The position numbers were made by a program, and so were the translations under genes. The notes beneath the pieces were generated by a model. The model was not told the DNA's origin and searched no databases. It saw only the letters and a list, made by a program, of their open reading frames with translations. Positions 1-8,099 of a stretch of 64,000 nt of DNA are shown here, in pieces (the stretch's first letter is position 1; every line of letters begins with the position of its first letter). Source of the DNA: Alphaproteobacteria bacterium (GTDB lineage: Bacteria > Pseudomonadota > Alphaproteobacteria > Caulobacterales > Hyphomonadaceae). The stretch lies in contig JAHJYW010000048.1 in assembly GCA_018827375.1 (NCBI GenBank), positions 124,001 through 188,000 of the forward strand, read 5' to 3'.

Positions 1-1198
1 CGGCTGCCGTGACATGACCCTGCAGAATGCCGGTCTTCCAGTCGAGATCGTCATAGAGGCCAGTGTCCGCATTCCAGAGAAGCGTATTGATCGCGGCGCG
101 GCGCGCGTCGGCCTTGGCTGCATAGGTGATGGCGCAGGCCGGGTCGTCTGCAACGACGCAGCCCGCGGCAATCGCCTTTTCAAGGCCGTATAGCAGACTG
201 TTCAGGTCCGGGGGCAGGATATCCGTCGTATGGATCGTCGTGAGCGATTTGCCGTCCACGAACCATCGTGACGAGAAATCCCAGCCGCTCTCGGCCGCCG
301 CGCGGATGTCGCGATAGACTTGCGCTTTTGGGCGGCTGCTGCCGGCGGCGACCGCAAGGTCCTCCCCATAGGATTCGTCGCGCGGTACATCGCGGCCATC
401 ATAATAGCGGTTCAGCACGGTGCCATCGGCCAGCTTCACTACGCGCAGCGCGGGCGCGCCCGGCGCTGCGTCCGCCTCGCTCGCCATCCAGAAATCATGC
501 TCGGCTTTCAGCTCGGGCAAGTATTCGGCCCAGGCCTTGGCCGGGTCGTCCGGGGAGAGCAGCGAAACCATGAGATAGAAGAACGGCGGCTGCGAGCGGC
601 TGAGATAATAGGTGCGACTACCATTCGGCACATGGCCATAGGTGCGGATCATGTAGGCGAAATCATTGACCATGCTGCGGCGCAGGCCCGCCTGATCGGG
701 CCCGAGGCCCAGCATGGTGAAATAGGAATCCCAGTAATAGATCTCGGTGAAGCGGCCGCCCGGCACGACGTAAGGTTCCGGCAAAGCGAGGCGCGAGCTA
801 CCGGGCTCTGCCGCGGTCGTCGTGCGCGTCAACAAGGGCCAGAGCGCGGCGATATGATCGCGCAGGGACAAGTCTTCCGGCGGCGCGACGGTCTTGACCG
901 GCGGGTCGATACGGAAATTGTCATCGAAGAAATTGCGCAGGGCCGTCTCGGACATAGGCTTCTGCCGGTCATAGTCCGCCACGATGTCTGCCGGCGCACG
1001 TCGCGGCACCGCATCGGCGAGGGTCTTGGTGTCTGGGTGGATGCGTGCCTTGGCGGCATCCGTATAGAGGTCGCCAAACAAGACGGAAGGCGGGGCTGTG
1101 TCGGAAGGTGTTTCGCCTGATTGGTACGGGGTTCCGCTGCAGGCGCTGGCGAGTAGGACGAGCGCCAAAACACAGCGGCGTATCCGGAAGTGTGTCAT
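1..1198 (-). CDS. treA: alpha,alpha-trehalase (GH37), lipoprotein, 3' end outside window
   Basis: Hydrolyses trehalose to two glucose molecules, probably in the cell envelope. Only about 399 N-terminal residues are present; the frame leaves the left edge still open (family usually 500-550 residues). The first 20 residues are a lipoprotein-type signal: basic start (RIRR), a Leu/Ala/Val core and the lipobox LASAC with Cys20. The GH37 signature PGGRF.E.YYWDSYF is visible, with its Trp near residue 156, followed by MLGL and a downstream VPNG motif. An in-frame ATG two codons earlier (first base at 1204) is an alternative start; an AAAGG stretch lies just upstream of both and its spacing suits 1198 better. 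The gene is divergent from the helicase. A 16-bp dyad lies just upstream of the start. Family assignment is firm from the signature; the envelope location is inferred from the signal. Confidence 0.9.
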   Translation of the reverse strand, partial: MTHFRIRRCVLALVLLASACSGTPYQSGETPSDTAPPSVLFGDLYTDAAKARIHPDTKTLADAVPRRAPADIVADYDRQKPMSETALRNFFDDNFRIDPPVKTVAPPEDLSLRDHIAALWPLLTRTTTAAEPGSSRLALPEPYVVPGGRFTEIYYWDSYFTMLGLGPDQAGLRRSMVNDFAYMIRTYGHVPNGSRTYYLSRSQPPFFYLMVSLLSPDDPAKAWAEYLPELKAEHDFWMASEADAAPGAPALRVVKLADGTVLNRYYDGRDVPRDESYGEDLAVAAGSSRPKAQVYRDIRAAAESGWDFSSRWFVDGKSLTTIHTTDILPPDLNSLLYGLEKAIAAGCVVADDPACAITYAAKADARRAAINTLLWNADTGLYDDLDWKTGILQGHVTAA

Positions 1199-1217
1199 CT
1201 GCATTAACCTTTTCACT

Positions 1218-1233
1218 CACAAATTCGTTTGTG
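1218..1233. promoter_or_regulatory. inverted repeat upstream of trehalase start
   Basis: CACAAA-TTCG-TTTGTG, perfect 6-bp arms around TTCG, lies 14-20 bases upstream of the trehalase start. It could be an operator or a small 5' UTR hairpin next to the ribosome binding site. No regulator gene is adjacent, so its role is unknown. Confidence 0.4.
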
Positions 1234-1448
1234 CGGCGCAGCAAAGCGTGCAATAGGCTGCCTTAGCAGGGACAGCGCCCCATAAAGGCGTGCCGCTGCT
1301 CTCGCATTGATCGTAGACCTTTCCGGTTTCGCGTCGAGTGCGCAACGAACCGGGATGCCGATCACCAAAGGCTTCCTACACAATTAGAGCCATTCGCGCG
1401 CCGGTGCATTTCGTCCCGTTTTGCGCGCACGAACATGAAAGAGTCATT

Positions 1449-2873
1449 TTGACCCAATTTACCGAACTCGGCCTGGCCGAGCCCGTCCTCAAAGCCATTA
1501 CAGCTGAGGGCTACACCACCCCGACCCCAATTCAGGCGCAAGCCATTCCTGTCCTGCTCAAGGGCCAGGATGTCGTCGGCATCGCCCAGACCGGCACCGG
1601 CAAGACCGCTGCGTTCGTGCTGCCACTGCTGAGCCTGCTGGCCACCAAGCCATCGCGCCCTGCGCCTCGCACGGCCCGCGTCCTCATCCTCGCGCCAACC
1701 CGCGAACTGGCCGCCCAGATTGCTGACAGTGTGCGCGCCTATGGCAGCCACATGCGCCCAAGCGTTGCTGTTGTCGTTGGCGGCGTGAAGCCCGGCGCAC
1801 AGATCAAGGCCATGTCGCGCGGCGTCGATTTCCTGATCGCTACGCCTGGCCGCCTGCTGGACCACATGGACACGAAAGCCATCAGCCTCGCTGACACAAC
1901 GGCTGTCGTGCTCGATGAAGCCGACCAGATGATGGACCTCGGCTTCATGCCGGCCATTCGCAAGGTCATGGCTGCCGTGCCAATGAAGCGCCAGACACTG
2001 CTCTTCTCGGCAACCATGCCGAAGCCCATCCGCGCGTTGGCTGACGATTTCCTCCGTAACCCGGTCGAAATTGCCGTGACGCCGGAATCGCGTCCTGTCG
2101 AGCGCATCGAACAGGCCGTCTACATGATCAAGGGCAATGCCAAGCCGGCCTTCTTGTCGGAGCTGCTATCGGCTGACGACATGGACCGCGCGATCGTCTT
2201 CACACGCACCAAGCATGGCGCCGACAAGGTGGTGAAACACCTTGCCAATGACGGCCTTTATGCAGAAGCCATCCATGGCAACAAGAGCCAGAACCAGCGT
2301 ATCCGCGCCCTCGACGCCTTCAAAAGCGGCAAGGCGCCAATCCTGGTCGCAACTGACATCGCCGCACGCGGCATTGATGTCGACGGTGTCAGCCATGTCA
2401 TCAATTTCGACATGCCGAACATCTCGGAATCCTATGTCCACCGCATCGGGCGTACGGCCCGTGCGGGCAAGACCGGTATCGCCATCTCGCTCGTTGGCAA
2501 TGATGAGCGCGCCTACCTGCGCGACATCGAAAAACTGACCGGCAAGTCCATCTCGCGTCTTGATCCGCCAGCCGGTACCGCTCTGGACCTGTCGCAGCCG
2601 GAAGAAGAAGGCCCACACAAGCAGCAACGCAATGGCGGACGTAGCCGTCCGGGCGGCGGTGGCGGCGGCGGTCGTAGCCATGCCCGCAGCGGCGGTGGTG
2701 GTGGCGGTAAGCCCCGCGCCCATAGCCAGGGCGGCAAGCCCAATTCCAGCGGTGGCGGCAATGGTGGCCGCAAGCAGGGCGGCAAGCCCGGTGGCCAGCG
2801 TTCCGGTAATGGCGGCGGCGCAACACCCGCAGCTGCACGCAGCCGGGGTTCCTGGTCGCCAGCATCCAGCTAG
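1449..2873 (+). CDS. DEAD-box ATP-dependent RNA helicase, RhlE-like
   Basis: ATP-dependent RNA unwinding, probably in ribosome assembly, cold adaptation or RNA decay. All superfamily 2 motifs are present in order: Q motif (GYTTPTPIQ), Walker A AQTGTGKT, PTRELA, TPGRLLDH, DEAD at residues 156-159, SAT, ATDIAARGIDV and HRIGRTARAG starting at residue 331. From about residue 395 to the end (474) the protein is a low-complexity Gly/Arg/Ser/Asn tail, typical of the RhlE group and probably an RNA-binding extension. I chose the TTG at 1449 because MTQFTELGL is the usual N-terminus of these proteins and a purine-rich AAAGAG lies upstream. The frame is open back to 1338, but the additional 37 residues look non-coding. 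The exact subfamily is not certain. Confidence 0.92.
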   Translation: MTQFTELGLAEPVLKAITAEGYTTPTPIQAQAIPVLLKGQDVVGIAQTGTGKTAAFVLPLLSLLATKPSRPAPRTARVLILAPTRELAAQIADSVRAYGSHMRPSVAVVVGGVKPGAQIKAMSRGVDFLIATPGRLLDHMDTKAISLADTTAVVLDEADQMMDLGFMPAIRKVMAAVPMKRQTLLFSATMPKPIRALADDFLRNPVEIAVTPESRPVERIEQAVYMIKGNAKPAFLSELLSADDMDRAIVFTRTKHGADKVVKHLANDGLYAEAIHGNKSQNQRIRALDAFKSGKAPILVATDIAARGIDVDGVSHVINFDMPNISESYVHRIGRTARAGKTGIAISLVGNDERAYLRDIEKLTGKSISRLDPPAGTALDLSQPEEEGPHKQQRNGGRSRPGGGGGGGRSHARSGGGGGGKPRAHSQGGKPNSSGGGNGGRKQGGKPGGQRSGNGGGATPAAARSRGSWSPASS

Positions 2874-2921
2874 GGAAGCGTAGGGGGCCATCCGCCCTTT
2901 ACCCATCGTAAGCCTTGCGAC

Positions 2922-2951
2922 TTGCGCCGTCCTTGTTCAAGGATGGCGCAA
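2922..2951 (+). terminator. hairpin between helicase and nitronate monooxygenase genes
   Basis: A 13-bp stem (TTGCGCCGTCCTT pairing with AAGGATGGCGCAA, one G-U pair) closes on GTTC and is followed by a weak T-containing stretch. It sits 49 bases after the helicase stop and ends 10 bases before the GGAGG of the next gene. It may be a weak terminator or a 5' UTR structure. Confidence 0.5.
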
Positions 2952-2972
2952 AATCGTATTTGGAGGCGACCC

Positions 2973-3950
2973 ATGAAAACCCGTATCACCGAAATGTTCG
3001 GTATCCAGCACCCGATCATTCAGGGCGGCATGCACTTTGTCGGCTTTGCTGAAATGGCTGCGGCTGTATCAAATGCTGGCGGTCTTGGCATTATCACGGC
3101 GCTTACGCAGCGCACGCCGGCAGATCTCGCTAACGAGATCGCCCGCTGCCGCGACATGACGGACAAGCCAATCGGCGTGAACCTCACCTTCCTGCCGGTC
3201 GTCAACGCGCCCGATTATCCAGGCTATGTGAAAGCCATCATCGATGGCGGCGTCAAAGCCGTTGAGACTGCCGGTAACAACCCGGTCCAGGTCCTGCCGA
3301 TCCTTAAGGAGCACGGCATCAAGGTCATCCACAAATGTACGGCCGTGCGCCACGCGCTGAAGGCCCAGTCGATCGGTTGCGACGCGGTCAGCGTTGACGG
3401 CTTCGAATGTGGCGGCCACCCCGGCGAGGATGACGTTCCGAACATGATTCTGCTGCCACGCGCTGCAGACGAACTGGACATTCCATTTGTCTCGTCCGGT
3501 GGACAGGCTGACGGGCGCAGCCTCGTTGCCTCGCTCGCCATGGGCGCCGAAGGCATGAACATGGGCACGCGCTTCATCGCGACGAAAGAAGCGCCCGTGC
3601 ACCAGAACGTGAAGGACGCCATCGTTGCGGCCAGCGAACTCGACACCCGCCTCGTGATGCGCCCCCTGCGCAATACCGAGCGCGTGCTGACCAATGTCGC
3701 CGTCGAACGTCTTCTGCAAAAGGAAAAGGAACTCGGCTCGAAGCTGGAGTTCAAGGACATCGCCGAGGAAGTGGCAGGCGTCTACCCGCGCATCATGATG
3801 GATGGCGAAATGGATGCTGGCGCATGGAGCTGCGGCATGGTTGCCGGCCTCATCCACGATATCCCGACCTGTAAGGAACTGATCGACCGGATCATGGCCG
3901 AGGCCGAAGCGATCATCAACAAGCGCCTCAGCGGCTTCCTGAACGCCTAG
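2973..3950 (+). CDS. nitronate monooxygenase (2-nitropropane dioxygenase family)
   Basis: FMN-dependent TIM-barrel enzyme that oxidises alkyl nitronates; many bacterial members probably detoxify propionate-3-nitronate. It has 325 residues, normal for the family. Visible features are the N-terminal IIQGGMHFVGFAEMAAAV and NAGGLGIITA segments, GVNLTF, the VDGFECGGHPGEDD loop near the flavin phosphate site, and MGTRF. The ATG at 2973 is preferred because a GGAGG lies seven bases upstream; an open frame reaching back to 2922 would run through the preceding hairpin. The gene is co-directional with the helicase and convergent with fur. The actual substrate is not evident from the sequence. Confidence 0.88.
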   Translation: MKTRITEMFGIQHPIIQGGMHFVGFAEMAAAVSNAGGLGIITALTQRTPADLANEIARCRDMTDKPIGVNLTFLPVVNAPDYPGYVKAIIDGGVKAVETAGNNPVQVLPILKEHGIKVIHKCTAVRHALKAQSIGCDAVSVDGFECGGHPGEDDVPNMILLPRAADELDIPFVSSGGQADGRSLVASLAMGAEGMNMGTRFIATKEAPVHQNVKDAIVAASELDTRLVMRPLRNTERVLTNVAVERLLQKEKELGSKLEFKDIAEEVAGVYPRIMMDGEMDAGAWSCGMVAGLIHDIPTCKELIDRIMAEAEAIINKRLSGFLNA

Positions 3951-3963
3951 ACGTCAATTGCCG

Positions 3964-3994
3964 GGCTGCCTCTCTCCCAGTGGGGGAGGCGGCC
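3964..3994. terminator. hairpin between convergent nitronate monooxygenase and fur genes
   Basis: Pyrimidine-rich GGCTGCCTC pairs with GAGGCGGCC, giving a stem of about 13 pairs with G-U pairs, in the 47-base gap between two convergent stop codons. There is no strong T-run on either side, so efficiency as a terminator is uncertain. Confidence 0.45.
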
Positions 3995-3997
3995 GGG

Positions 3998-4411
3998 CTA
4001 CTCGCCCTCTTTCAACGGAACGCCGTAAAGTTCCAGCCGATGGTCGACCAGCTTGTAGCCGAGCTTGCGCGCGATCTCGATCTGAAGGGCTTCAATCTCT
4101 TCCGAATGGAACTCAACCACACCGCCTGTCTTGATGTCGATCAGGTGGTCATGGTGCTCGTCGGGCACTTCCTCATAGCGGGCGCGGCCGTCACGGAAAT
4201 CATGGCGCTCGATGATGCCGGCATCCTCGAACAGTTTCACTGTCCGGTAGACGGTTGCGAGTGAAATCGAGGAGTCCATTGTATTGGCGCGGCGGTGCAA
4301 TTCCTCGGCGTCCGGATGGTCATCCGACATCGACAGGATGCGCGCGATCACGCGGCGTGGCTCCGTCATGCGGAGGCCTTTTTCAGCGCAAAGTTTTTCG
4401 AGTCTGTCCAT
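3998..4411 (-). CDS. fur: Fur family metal-responsive transcriptional regulator
   Basis: Metal-dependent repressor of iron (or manganese) homeostasis genes. At 137 residues it has the usual Fur architecture: an N-terminal winged helix with the recognition region SLATVYRTVKLFEDAGI (about residues 50-66) and a C-terminal dimerisation and metal-binding domain with HHDH at 86-89. The CxxC pair that follows in enterobacterial Fur is absent (IDIKTGG instead), as is common in alphaproteobacterial Fur/Mur proteins. It lies downstream of tsaB and rimI on the same strand, an arrangement seen in many alphaproteobacteria. Fur and Mur cannot be told apart from sequence alone. Confidence 0.9.
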   Translation of the reverse strand: MDRLEKLCAEKGLRMTEPRRVIARILSMSDDHPDAEELHRRANTMDSSISLATVYRTVKLFEDAGIIERHDFRDGRARYEEVPDEHHDHLIDIKTGGVVEFHSEEIEALQIEIARKLGYKLVDHRLELYGVPLKEGE

Positions 4412-4457
4412 TGTGCTTTTCTGCCTGCACTGGCGTGGGAAGTCCAGATAGAAGCGC

Positions 4458-4913
4458 TCAGAGCGCGAGTGACCGGGACATCAGCACGGCGGCGACGGGA
4501 ATGTCGCGGCCGGTCGTGTAATAGCCGGGTCGGCGCCCGTCTTCGGTAAAACCGAGACTGTCATAAAGATTGCGTGCAGGCATGTTGTCTTCGGCCACGT
4601 CCAGCGTGATGCGGGAAATGCCGCGTTCGCCCAGTCGGGACATAAGATTTTGCAGCAGGTTCCTGGCCAGCCCGCCGCGTTTGAAGTCGGGCTGTGTAGC
4701 GACAGTCAGGATATCCGCTTCACCCAGAATGGTCTGAACCAGCACGAAAGCGACCAGTTGCCCCGCGCGCTCCACACCCAAAGCCAGCGTCGTGCTCTCT
4801 GACAGCAGATCGCGAAAGGCGGCGGGGCTCCAGGGATCGGCGAAACCTGTCGCATGCAGCATGGCCACGCGTCCGGCCTCATCGGGCCGGAGGACCACGA
4901 TCGGCTGGGTCAT
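4458..4913 (-). CDS. rimI: ribosomal protein bS18 alanine N-acetyltransferase
   Basis: GNAT-fold enzyme that acetylates the N-terminal alanine of ribosomal protein S18. It has 151 residues. The acetyl-CoA binding segment appears as QPDFKRGGLARNLLQNLM, followed by the conserved LDVAEDNMPARNLYDSLGF and the GRRPGYYTTG ending typical of RimI. The start overlaps the tsaB stop by four bases, so the two are translationally coupled. Pairing with tsaB supports RimI over a generic GNAT. Confidence 0.87.
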   Translation of the reverse strand: MTQPIVVLRPDEAGRVAMLHATGFADPWSPAAFRDLLSESTTLALGVERAGQLVAFVLVQTILGEADILTVATQPDFKRGGLARNLLQNLMSRLGERGISRITLDVAEDNMPARNLYDSLGFTEDGRRPGYYTTGRDIPVAAVLMSRSLAL

Positions 4914-5554
4914 GGTTTCGGCCCGGGCAGGGTCGCGTCCGGTTCTCGCGCATAGACAGGGGCAGGGGGGTGGCTGCCTGCGTCAAAGCCGGGCGCCTTC
5001 AGTGCAGCCGTGATCGCAGAGGGCCGCATCGGCCTGATATCAAGCGCATCAATCACGGAGCCAAGCGCCTCGCTTCCATCGATGAAAACCGGCACCTTGA
5101 AGCCTTCAAGCATGGCTTTCAGCGCATCAAGGCCTACCTCCACAGGCGCTGAAATCCCTTCATCGCCTTCAAGCCCCTGAACCCACCATGTCTGGTCCGG
5201 CGGGCGTTTCTGGGCCTGCAGCGCGCCGAGCGTGTTGCCTTCCATGCCGGCCGGAATGGCTGCTTCGAGGCTGGTCACGCCAATACAGTCTGCCTCTGTG
5301 ACGAGTGCCAGGCCGCGGGCGTAGGCCACACCGATACGTATGCCGGTGAAACTGCCCGGCCCGGTCACGACCGCGATACGGTCAACATCCTGCAGGGTCA
5401 CGCCGGCGTCCGACAGCAGGCGCTCGACAAAGCCAGGCAGCTGGCGGTCCTGCCCACGCGCCATGTCCTCGCGCGCATCGGCGAGAATATCACCGTCGCG
5501 CACCACCGCCGCTTCGAGGGCGGCAGAGGCTGTGTTGAGAGCGAGAACCAGCAT
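4910..5554 (-). CDS. tsaB: tRNA threonylcarbamoyladenosine biosynthesis protein TsaB
   Basis: Partner of TsaD in the complex that makes t6A at position 37 of ANN-reading tRNAs. The 214-residue protein has the ASKHA-type N-terminus LVLALNTASAALEAAVV and the VVTGPGSFTGIRIGVAYARGLA segment diagnostic of TsaB. The C-terminus is short and Pro-rich, near APVYAREPD. rimI follows with a 4-base overlap. The nitroreductase gene is 12 bases upstream, so all three may share a transcript. Confidence 0.9.
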   Translation of the reverse strand: MLVLALNTASAALEAAVVRDGDILADAREDMARGQDRQLPGFVERLLSDAGVTLQDVDRIAVVTGPGSFTGIRIGVAYARGLALVTEADCIGVTSLEAAIPAGMEGNTLGALQAQKRPPDQTWWVQGLEGDEGISAPVEVGLDALKAMLEGFKVPVFIDGSEALGSVIDALDIRPMRPSAITAALKAPGFDAGSHPPAPVYAREPDATLPGPKP

Positions 5555-5566
5555 GGGCGTGCGGGG

Positions 5567-6166
5567 TCAGAGAACCCGGCAGGCTTCTTCAAAGTCGAGG
5601 CGCGGGCTGCGGTCGAACAGCTTGGACTTGTCGCCATGGCCGATATTGCAGATGAAATTGGCACGCCAATGCTGCATCTCGCCGTCCTGGCTCTCGAAGA
5701 ATTCCTTGTTCACGCCATCCGCGTCAAAGCCCGACATCGGGCCGCAATCCAGGCCGAGCGCCCGCGCCGCGATCAGAAGGTAGGCGCCCTGCAGCGTGCC
5801 ATTGCGGAAAGCGGTCTCGTCGCGGTTCGAATTGAACCAGTCTTTGGCTTCCGGGGCATGTGGGAACAGTTTCGGAATTTTTTCCTGGAATTTCAGGTCA
5901 TAGGCGATGATGCAGACATAGGGCGCACCCATCGTCTTTTCCGTATTATTGCCGCCCATATGGGGCTTCAGGCGGGCCTTGGCCTCGTCGCTGGTGATCC
6001 AGAGTAAGCGGGCAGGCGAACAATTCGCGCTGGTCGGGCCCATCTTGGCAAGGTCATAGACGGCGCGGACGAGAACTTCAGGCACCGACTTGTCGATGAA
6101 ACCGTTCTGGCTGCGCGCATCGCGGAAGATGACGTCAAGGGCGTGGTCGTTGACCGGGTGAGCCAT
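5567..6166 (-). CDS. RutE-like malonic semialdehyde reductase / nitroreductase
   Basis: Flavin-dependent NAD(P)H oxidoreductase of the nitroreductase fold. The 199 residues match the RutE subgroup: MGPTSANCSPARLLW, TMGAPYVCIIAYD, ETAFRNGTLQGAYLLIAARALGLDCGPMSGFD and a C-terminal FEEACRVL. In E. coli RutE reduces malonic semialdehyde during pyrimidine breakdown; no other rut genes are nearby, so the role here could be general quinone, nitro or aldehyde reduction. The ATG at 6166 (MAHPVNDHALDV) is preferred; an open frame extends 24 residues further upstream and would overlap the nfu gene. Confidence 0.85.
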   Translation of the reverse strand: MAHPVNDHALDVIFRDARSQNGFIDKSVPEVLVRAVYDLAKMGPTSANCSPARLLWITSDEAKARLKPHMGGNNTEKTMGAPYVCIIAYDLKFQEKIPKLFPHAPEAKDWFNSNRDETAFRNGTLQGAYLLIAARALGLDCGPMSGFDADGVNKEFFESQDGEMQHWRANFICNIGHGDKSKLFDRSPRLDFEEACRVL

Positions 6167-6200
6167 GGCGAGGTGTCCTTCTATCGTGTTTTTAAGTGTC

Positions 6201-6782
6201 CTAAAGGACGGCTTCGACGGCTGTGACTTCCGGCACATAGGTCTTGAGCATGTTTTCGATGCCCTGCTTCAGGGTCATTGTCGAGGAAGGGCAGCCCGCA
6301 CAGGCGCCCCGCATTGACAGGTGCACAATGCCTGTGTCCGGTTCGAAGCGGTGGAAGATGATATCGCCGCCATCCTGGGCAACGGCCGGGCGTACGCGCG
6401 TCTCGATCAGTTCCTTGATCTCCTCGACGATTTCGGCGGCGTCGCCTTCATAGACGGTATCGTCGCCGCTTTCGCTGCTTGCGGCGACAGCCCCGTCTTC
6501 GACAACGGGCAGGCCAGCCATGAAATGGTCCATGATCGCAGCCAGCACCATGGGTTTGACGTGTTTCCAGTCGCGGTCCGGGTCCTTGTTGATCGACACG
6601 AAATCGCTGCCAAGGAAAACGCGGTCCACGCCGTCGACCTGGAACAGGGCGCGGGCGAGCAGGCTCATGCGTGCGCTGCCGATATCAGGGAAGTCGAAGG
6701 GGCCGAGATCGCCCGCAACGGGCAATCCGGGCAGGAATTTCACGGTATCCGGGTTTGGGGTCGGTTCGGTCTGGATGAACAT
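6201..6782 (-). CDS. NifU-like iron-sulfur cluster carrier (Nfu type)
   Basis: Delivers Fe-S clusters to client proteins. Its 193 residues comprise an N-terminal Nfu_N domain (MFIQTEPTPNPDTVKFLPG through FVSINKDPDRDWKHVKP) and a C-terminal NifU domain with the cluster-binding CAGC at residues 161-164, followed by the usual SSTMTLKQGIENMLK. An acidic linker around residues 95-115 joins the two. This two-domain form is the usual alphaproteobacterial and mitochondrial Nfu1 type. It lies 34 bases upstream of the RutE-like gene, in the order nfu-nitroreductase-tsaB-rimI-fur. Confidence 0.9.
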   Translation of the reverse strand: MFIQTEPTPNPDTVKFLPGLPVAGDLGPFDFPDIGSARMSLLARALFQVDGVDRVFLGSDFVSINKDPDRDWKHVKPMVLAAIMDHFMAGLPVVEDGAVAASSESGDDTVYEGDAAEIVEEIKELIETRVRPAVAQDGGDIIFHRFEPDTGIVHLSMRGACAGCPSSTMTLKQGIENMLKTYVPEVTAVEAVL

Positions 6783-6861
6783 GGGCGTCAGGCCCCTCTC
6801 ACATGGCTATCTAAGTGCCAGATGGCCCGAAGATGCTATGTGTTCAAGGGCAAAGCCGCCT

Positions 6862-7920
6862 TCAGGGTGCCACCACGCCAAGGGCGGGGTCCAGCGAGGC
6901 GACGGATTCCACGTCTTCTGCAGGCAGCGCCTCGACCGCATCAGCCAGTTCCAGCGTCGCAGCCTTGGCTTCCGAAAGGTAGAATCCCATGCTGGCCAGG
7001 TGATTGGCCATCAATATGCCGTCGCCAGGCTGGTTGGAGACGAGCAGCGGCTTCATGTGTGCCGCGTGGCCCCAGGCCTCCTTGGCCTTTGTCATGGCCG
7101 CCTGCACATCAGGCATCCGGCTGAAGCGGGGGTCAGCGCGCTCGGAGGCCACGAGCATTTCGCGGGCGACATGGGCGCGGGCCTTGGCGCCATAGAACGC
7201 CGTGATGTCCTGGCGGCTGGCGGGCCATTCGACCGTTTCGGCGTTTATCTGGGCCGAAAGGTCAGCAAGGTCTGTCTCGGCCCAACCGGCGAAAAGGCGC
7301 GCTTCGGCCTGCAGCAGTTCCATTCGGTCAGGCTGTACGGCCAGGCCGCGGGCAGAGCGTGTATCAAAACGGTTCAGGGCTTCGGCGGCGGATGTCAGGC
7401 GCGGGCGCATGTCATCGCCGGGCATGCCGTGCAGCAGGCGGGCTGCGGCGGTCAGGTCCGCATCAGGCTCGCCATTGACCGGGCTCATCACAGCCAGGAG
7501 GCGGGCATGCTCGGCCAATGCATCGGCGGTGGCCTTCTGCCAGGCGGGCATCGCGGTCAGGCGGGCCTGCGGATGCCAGTTGGCGCGGTCACCAGCCCAG
7601 CCGGTGCCTTCCAGTTCGCGGGCGATTTTGTTGATGGCAACGCCGGCTTCCGGCGAGGCCCAGTTCTGGTTCGACGAGAGGACCACGTCGCTATCGTCAA
7701 TCTTGTGGGACATCACGGTCATGACCGGATAGGCGAGGACCGCGCCGACAACCGTGCCGACCTTCAGCATCAGGATGGAGCGGCGCCACCAGCGCTGGAA
7801 AAACAACATGATCGGACTTGGTTCGGCATAGTCGAAAGTCACGAGATGGTCGGTACCGATCCGGGTCACGACGGGCCCTTCCTCTTGGTAGGCCGCTGGC
7901 AGGCGACTATCAAATGCCAT
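6862..7920 (-). CDS. DUF2333-like membrane-anchored protein
   Basis: Uncharacterised. The 352-residue protein has a short cytoplasmic N-terminus, one membrane segment at about residues 49-69 (SILMLKVGTVVGAVLAYPVM) and a long Ala-rich, mostly helical domain outside. The motif NWASPEAGVAINKIARELEGTGW with downstream LTAMPAWQKATADALAEHARLLAV resembles DUF2333 family proteins; this is recognised from memory, not searched. I chose the ATG at 7920 because the coding character begins there; the frame is open to 7983, but the extra 21 residues would reach the CtrA-type site. The upstream TTAA-N7-TTAA suggests cell-cycle control. Confidence 0.7.
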   Translation of the reverse strand: MAFDSRLPAAYQEEGPVVTRIGTDHLVTFDYAEPSPIMLFFQRWWRRSILMLKVGTVVGAVLAYPVMTVMSHKIDDSDVVLSSNQNWASPEAGVAINKIARELEGTGWAGDRANWHPQARLTAMPAWQKATADALAEHARLLAVMSPVNGEPDADLTAAARLLHGMPGDDMRPRLTSAAEALNRFDTRSARGLAVQPDRMELLQAEARLFAGWAETDLADLSAQINAETVEWPASRQDITAFYGAKARAHVAREMLVASERADPRFSRMPDVQAAMTKAKEAWGHAAHMKPLLVSNQPGDGILMANHLASMGFYLSEAKAATLELADAVEALPAEDVESVASLDPALGVVAP

Positions 7921-7982
7921 CACTATACATCCAAACGCTGAAACTGTTGCCCTTACGACACTATGCGGGGAATTAGACCCCA

Positions 7983-7997
7983 TTAACAGTCCCTTAA
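7983..7997. promoter_or_regulatory. CtrA-type site TTAA-N7-TTAA
   Basis: TTAA, seven bases (CAGTCCC), TTAA, with a third TTAA at 8001-8004. It lies 63-77 bases upstream of the DUF2333-like start. TTAA-N7-TTAA is the established full-site consensus for the cell-cycle regulator CtrA in Caulobacter and relatives. A chance match is possible but unlikely at this exact position. Confidence 0.6.
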
Positions 7998-8041
7998 CAG
8001 TTAAATCTAGGCAACCCGCATTTTTGATTGCAAGTCAGTTG

Positions 8042-8070
8042 CCAAAGCCCTTGGCATGCTTTGGTTTTTT
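8042..8070 (+). terminator. rho-independent terminator-like hairpin on the plus strand
   Basis: CCAAAGC pairs with GCTTTGG across a 9-base loop and is followed directly by six T residues on the plus strand. Both neighbouring genes are on the minus strand, so it terminates no annotated gene. It may end a small or antisense RNA starting near the CtrA-type site, or be fortuitous. Confidence 0.4.
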
Positions 8071-8099
8071 CTGTCCGCGATTGCTCAAAAAAATGGCAG

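Noticed and set aside
320-1120. A 266-residue plus-strand frame opposite the trehalase
   Set aside because: The minus-strand frame carries the clear GH37 signature YYWDSYF, so the plus-strand frame is a shadow.
2631-2870. GGC/GGT-rich low-complexity stretch at the end of the helicase gene, as a DNA repeat
   Set aside because: It codes for the Gly/Arg-rich tail usual in RhlE-type helicases and stays in frame to the stop codon.
6520-7941. A 473-residue plus-strand frame across the nfu and DUF2333-like genes
   Set aside because: It spans two genes on the opposite strand and the gap between them, and its composition is not protein-like.
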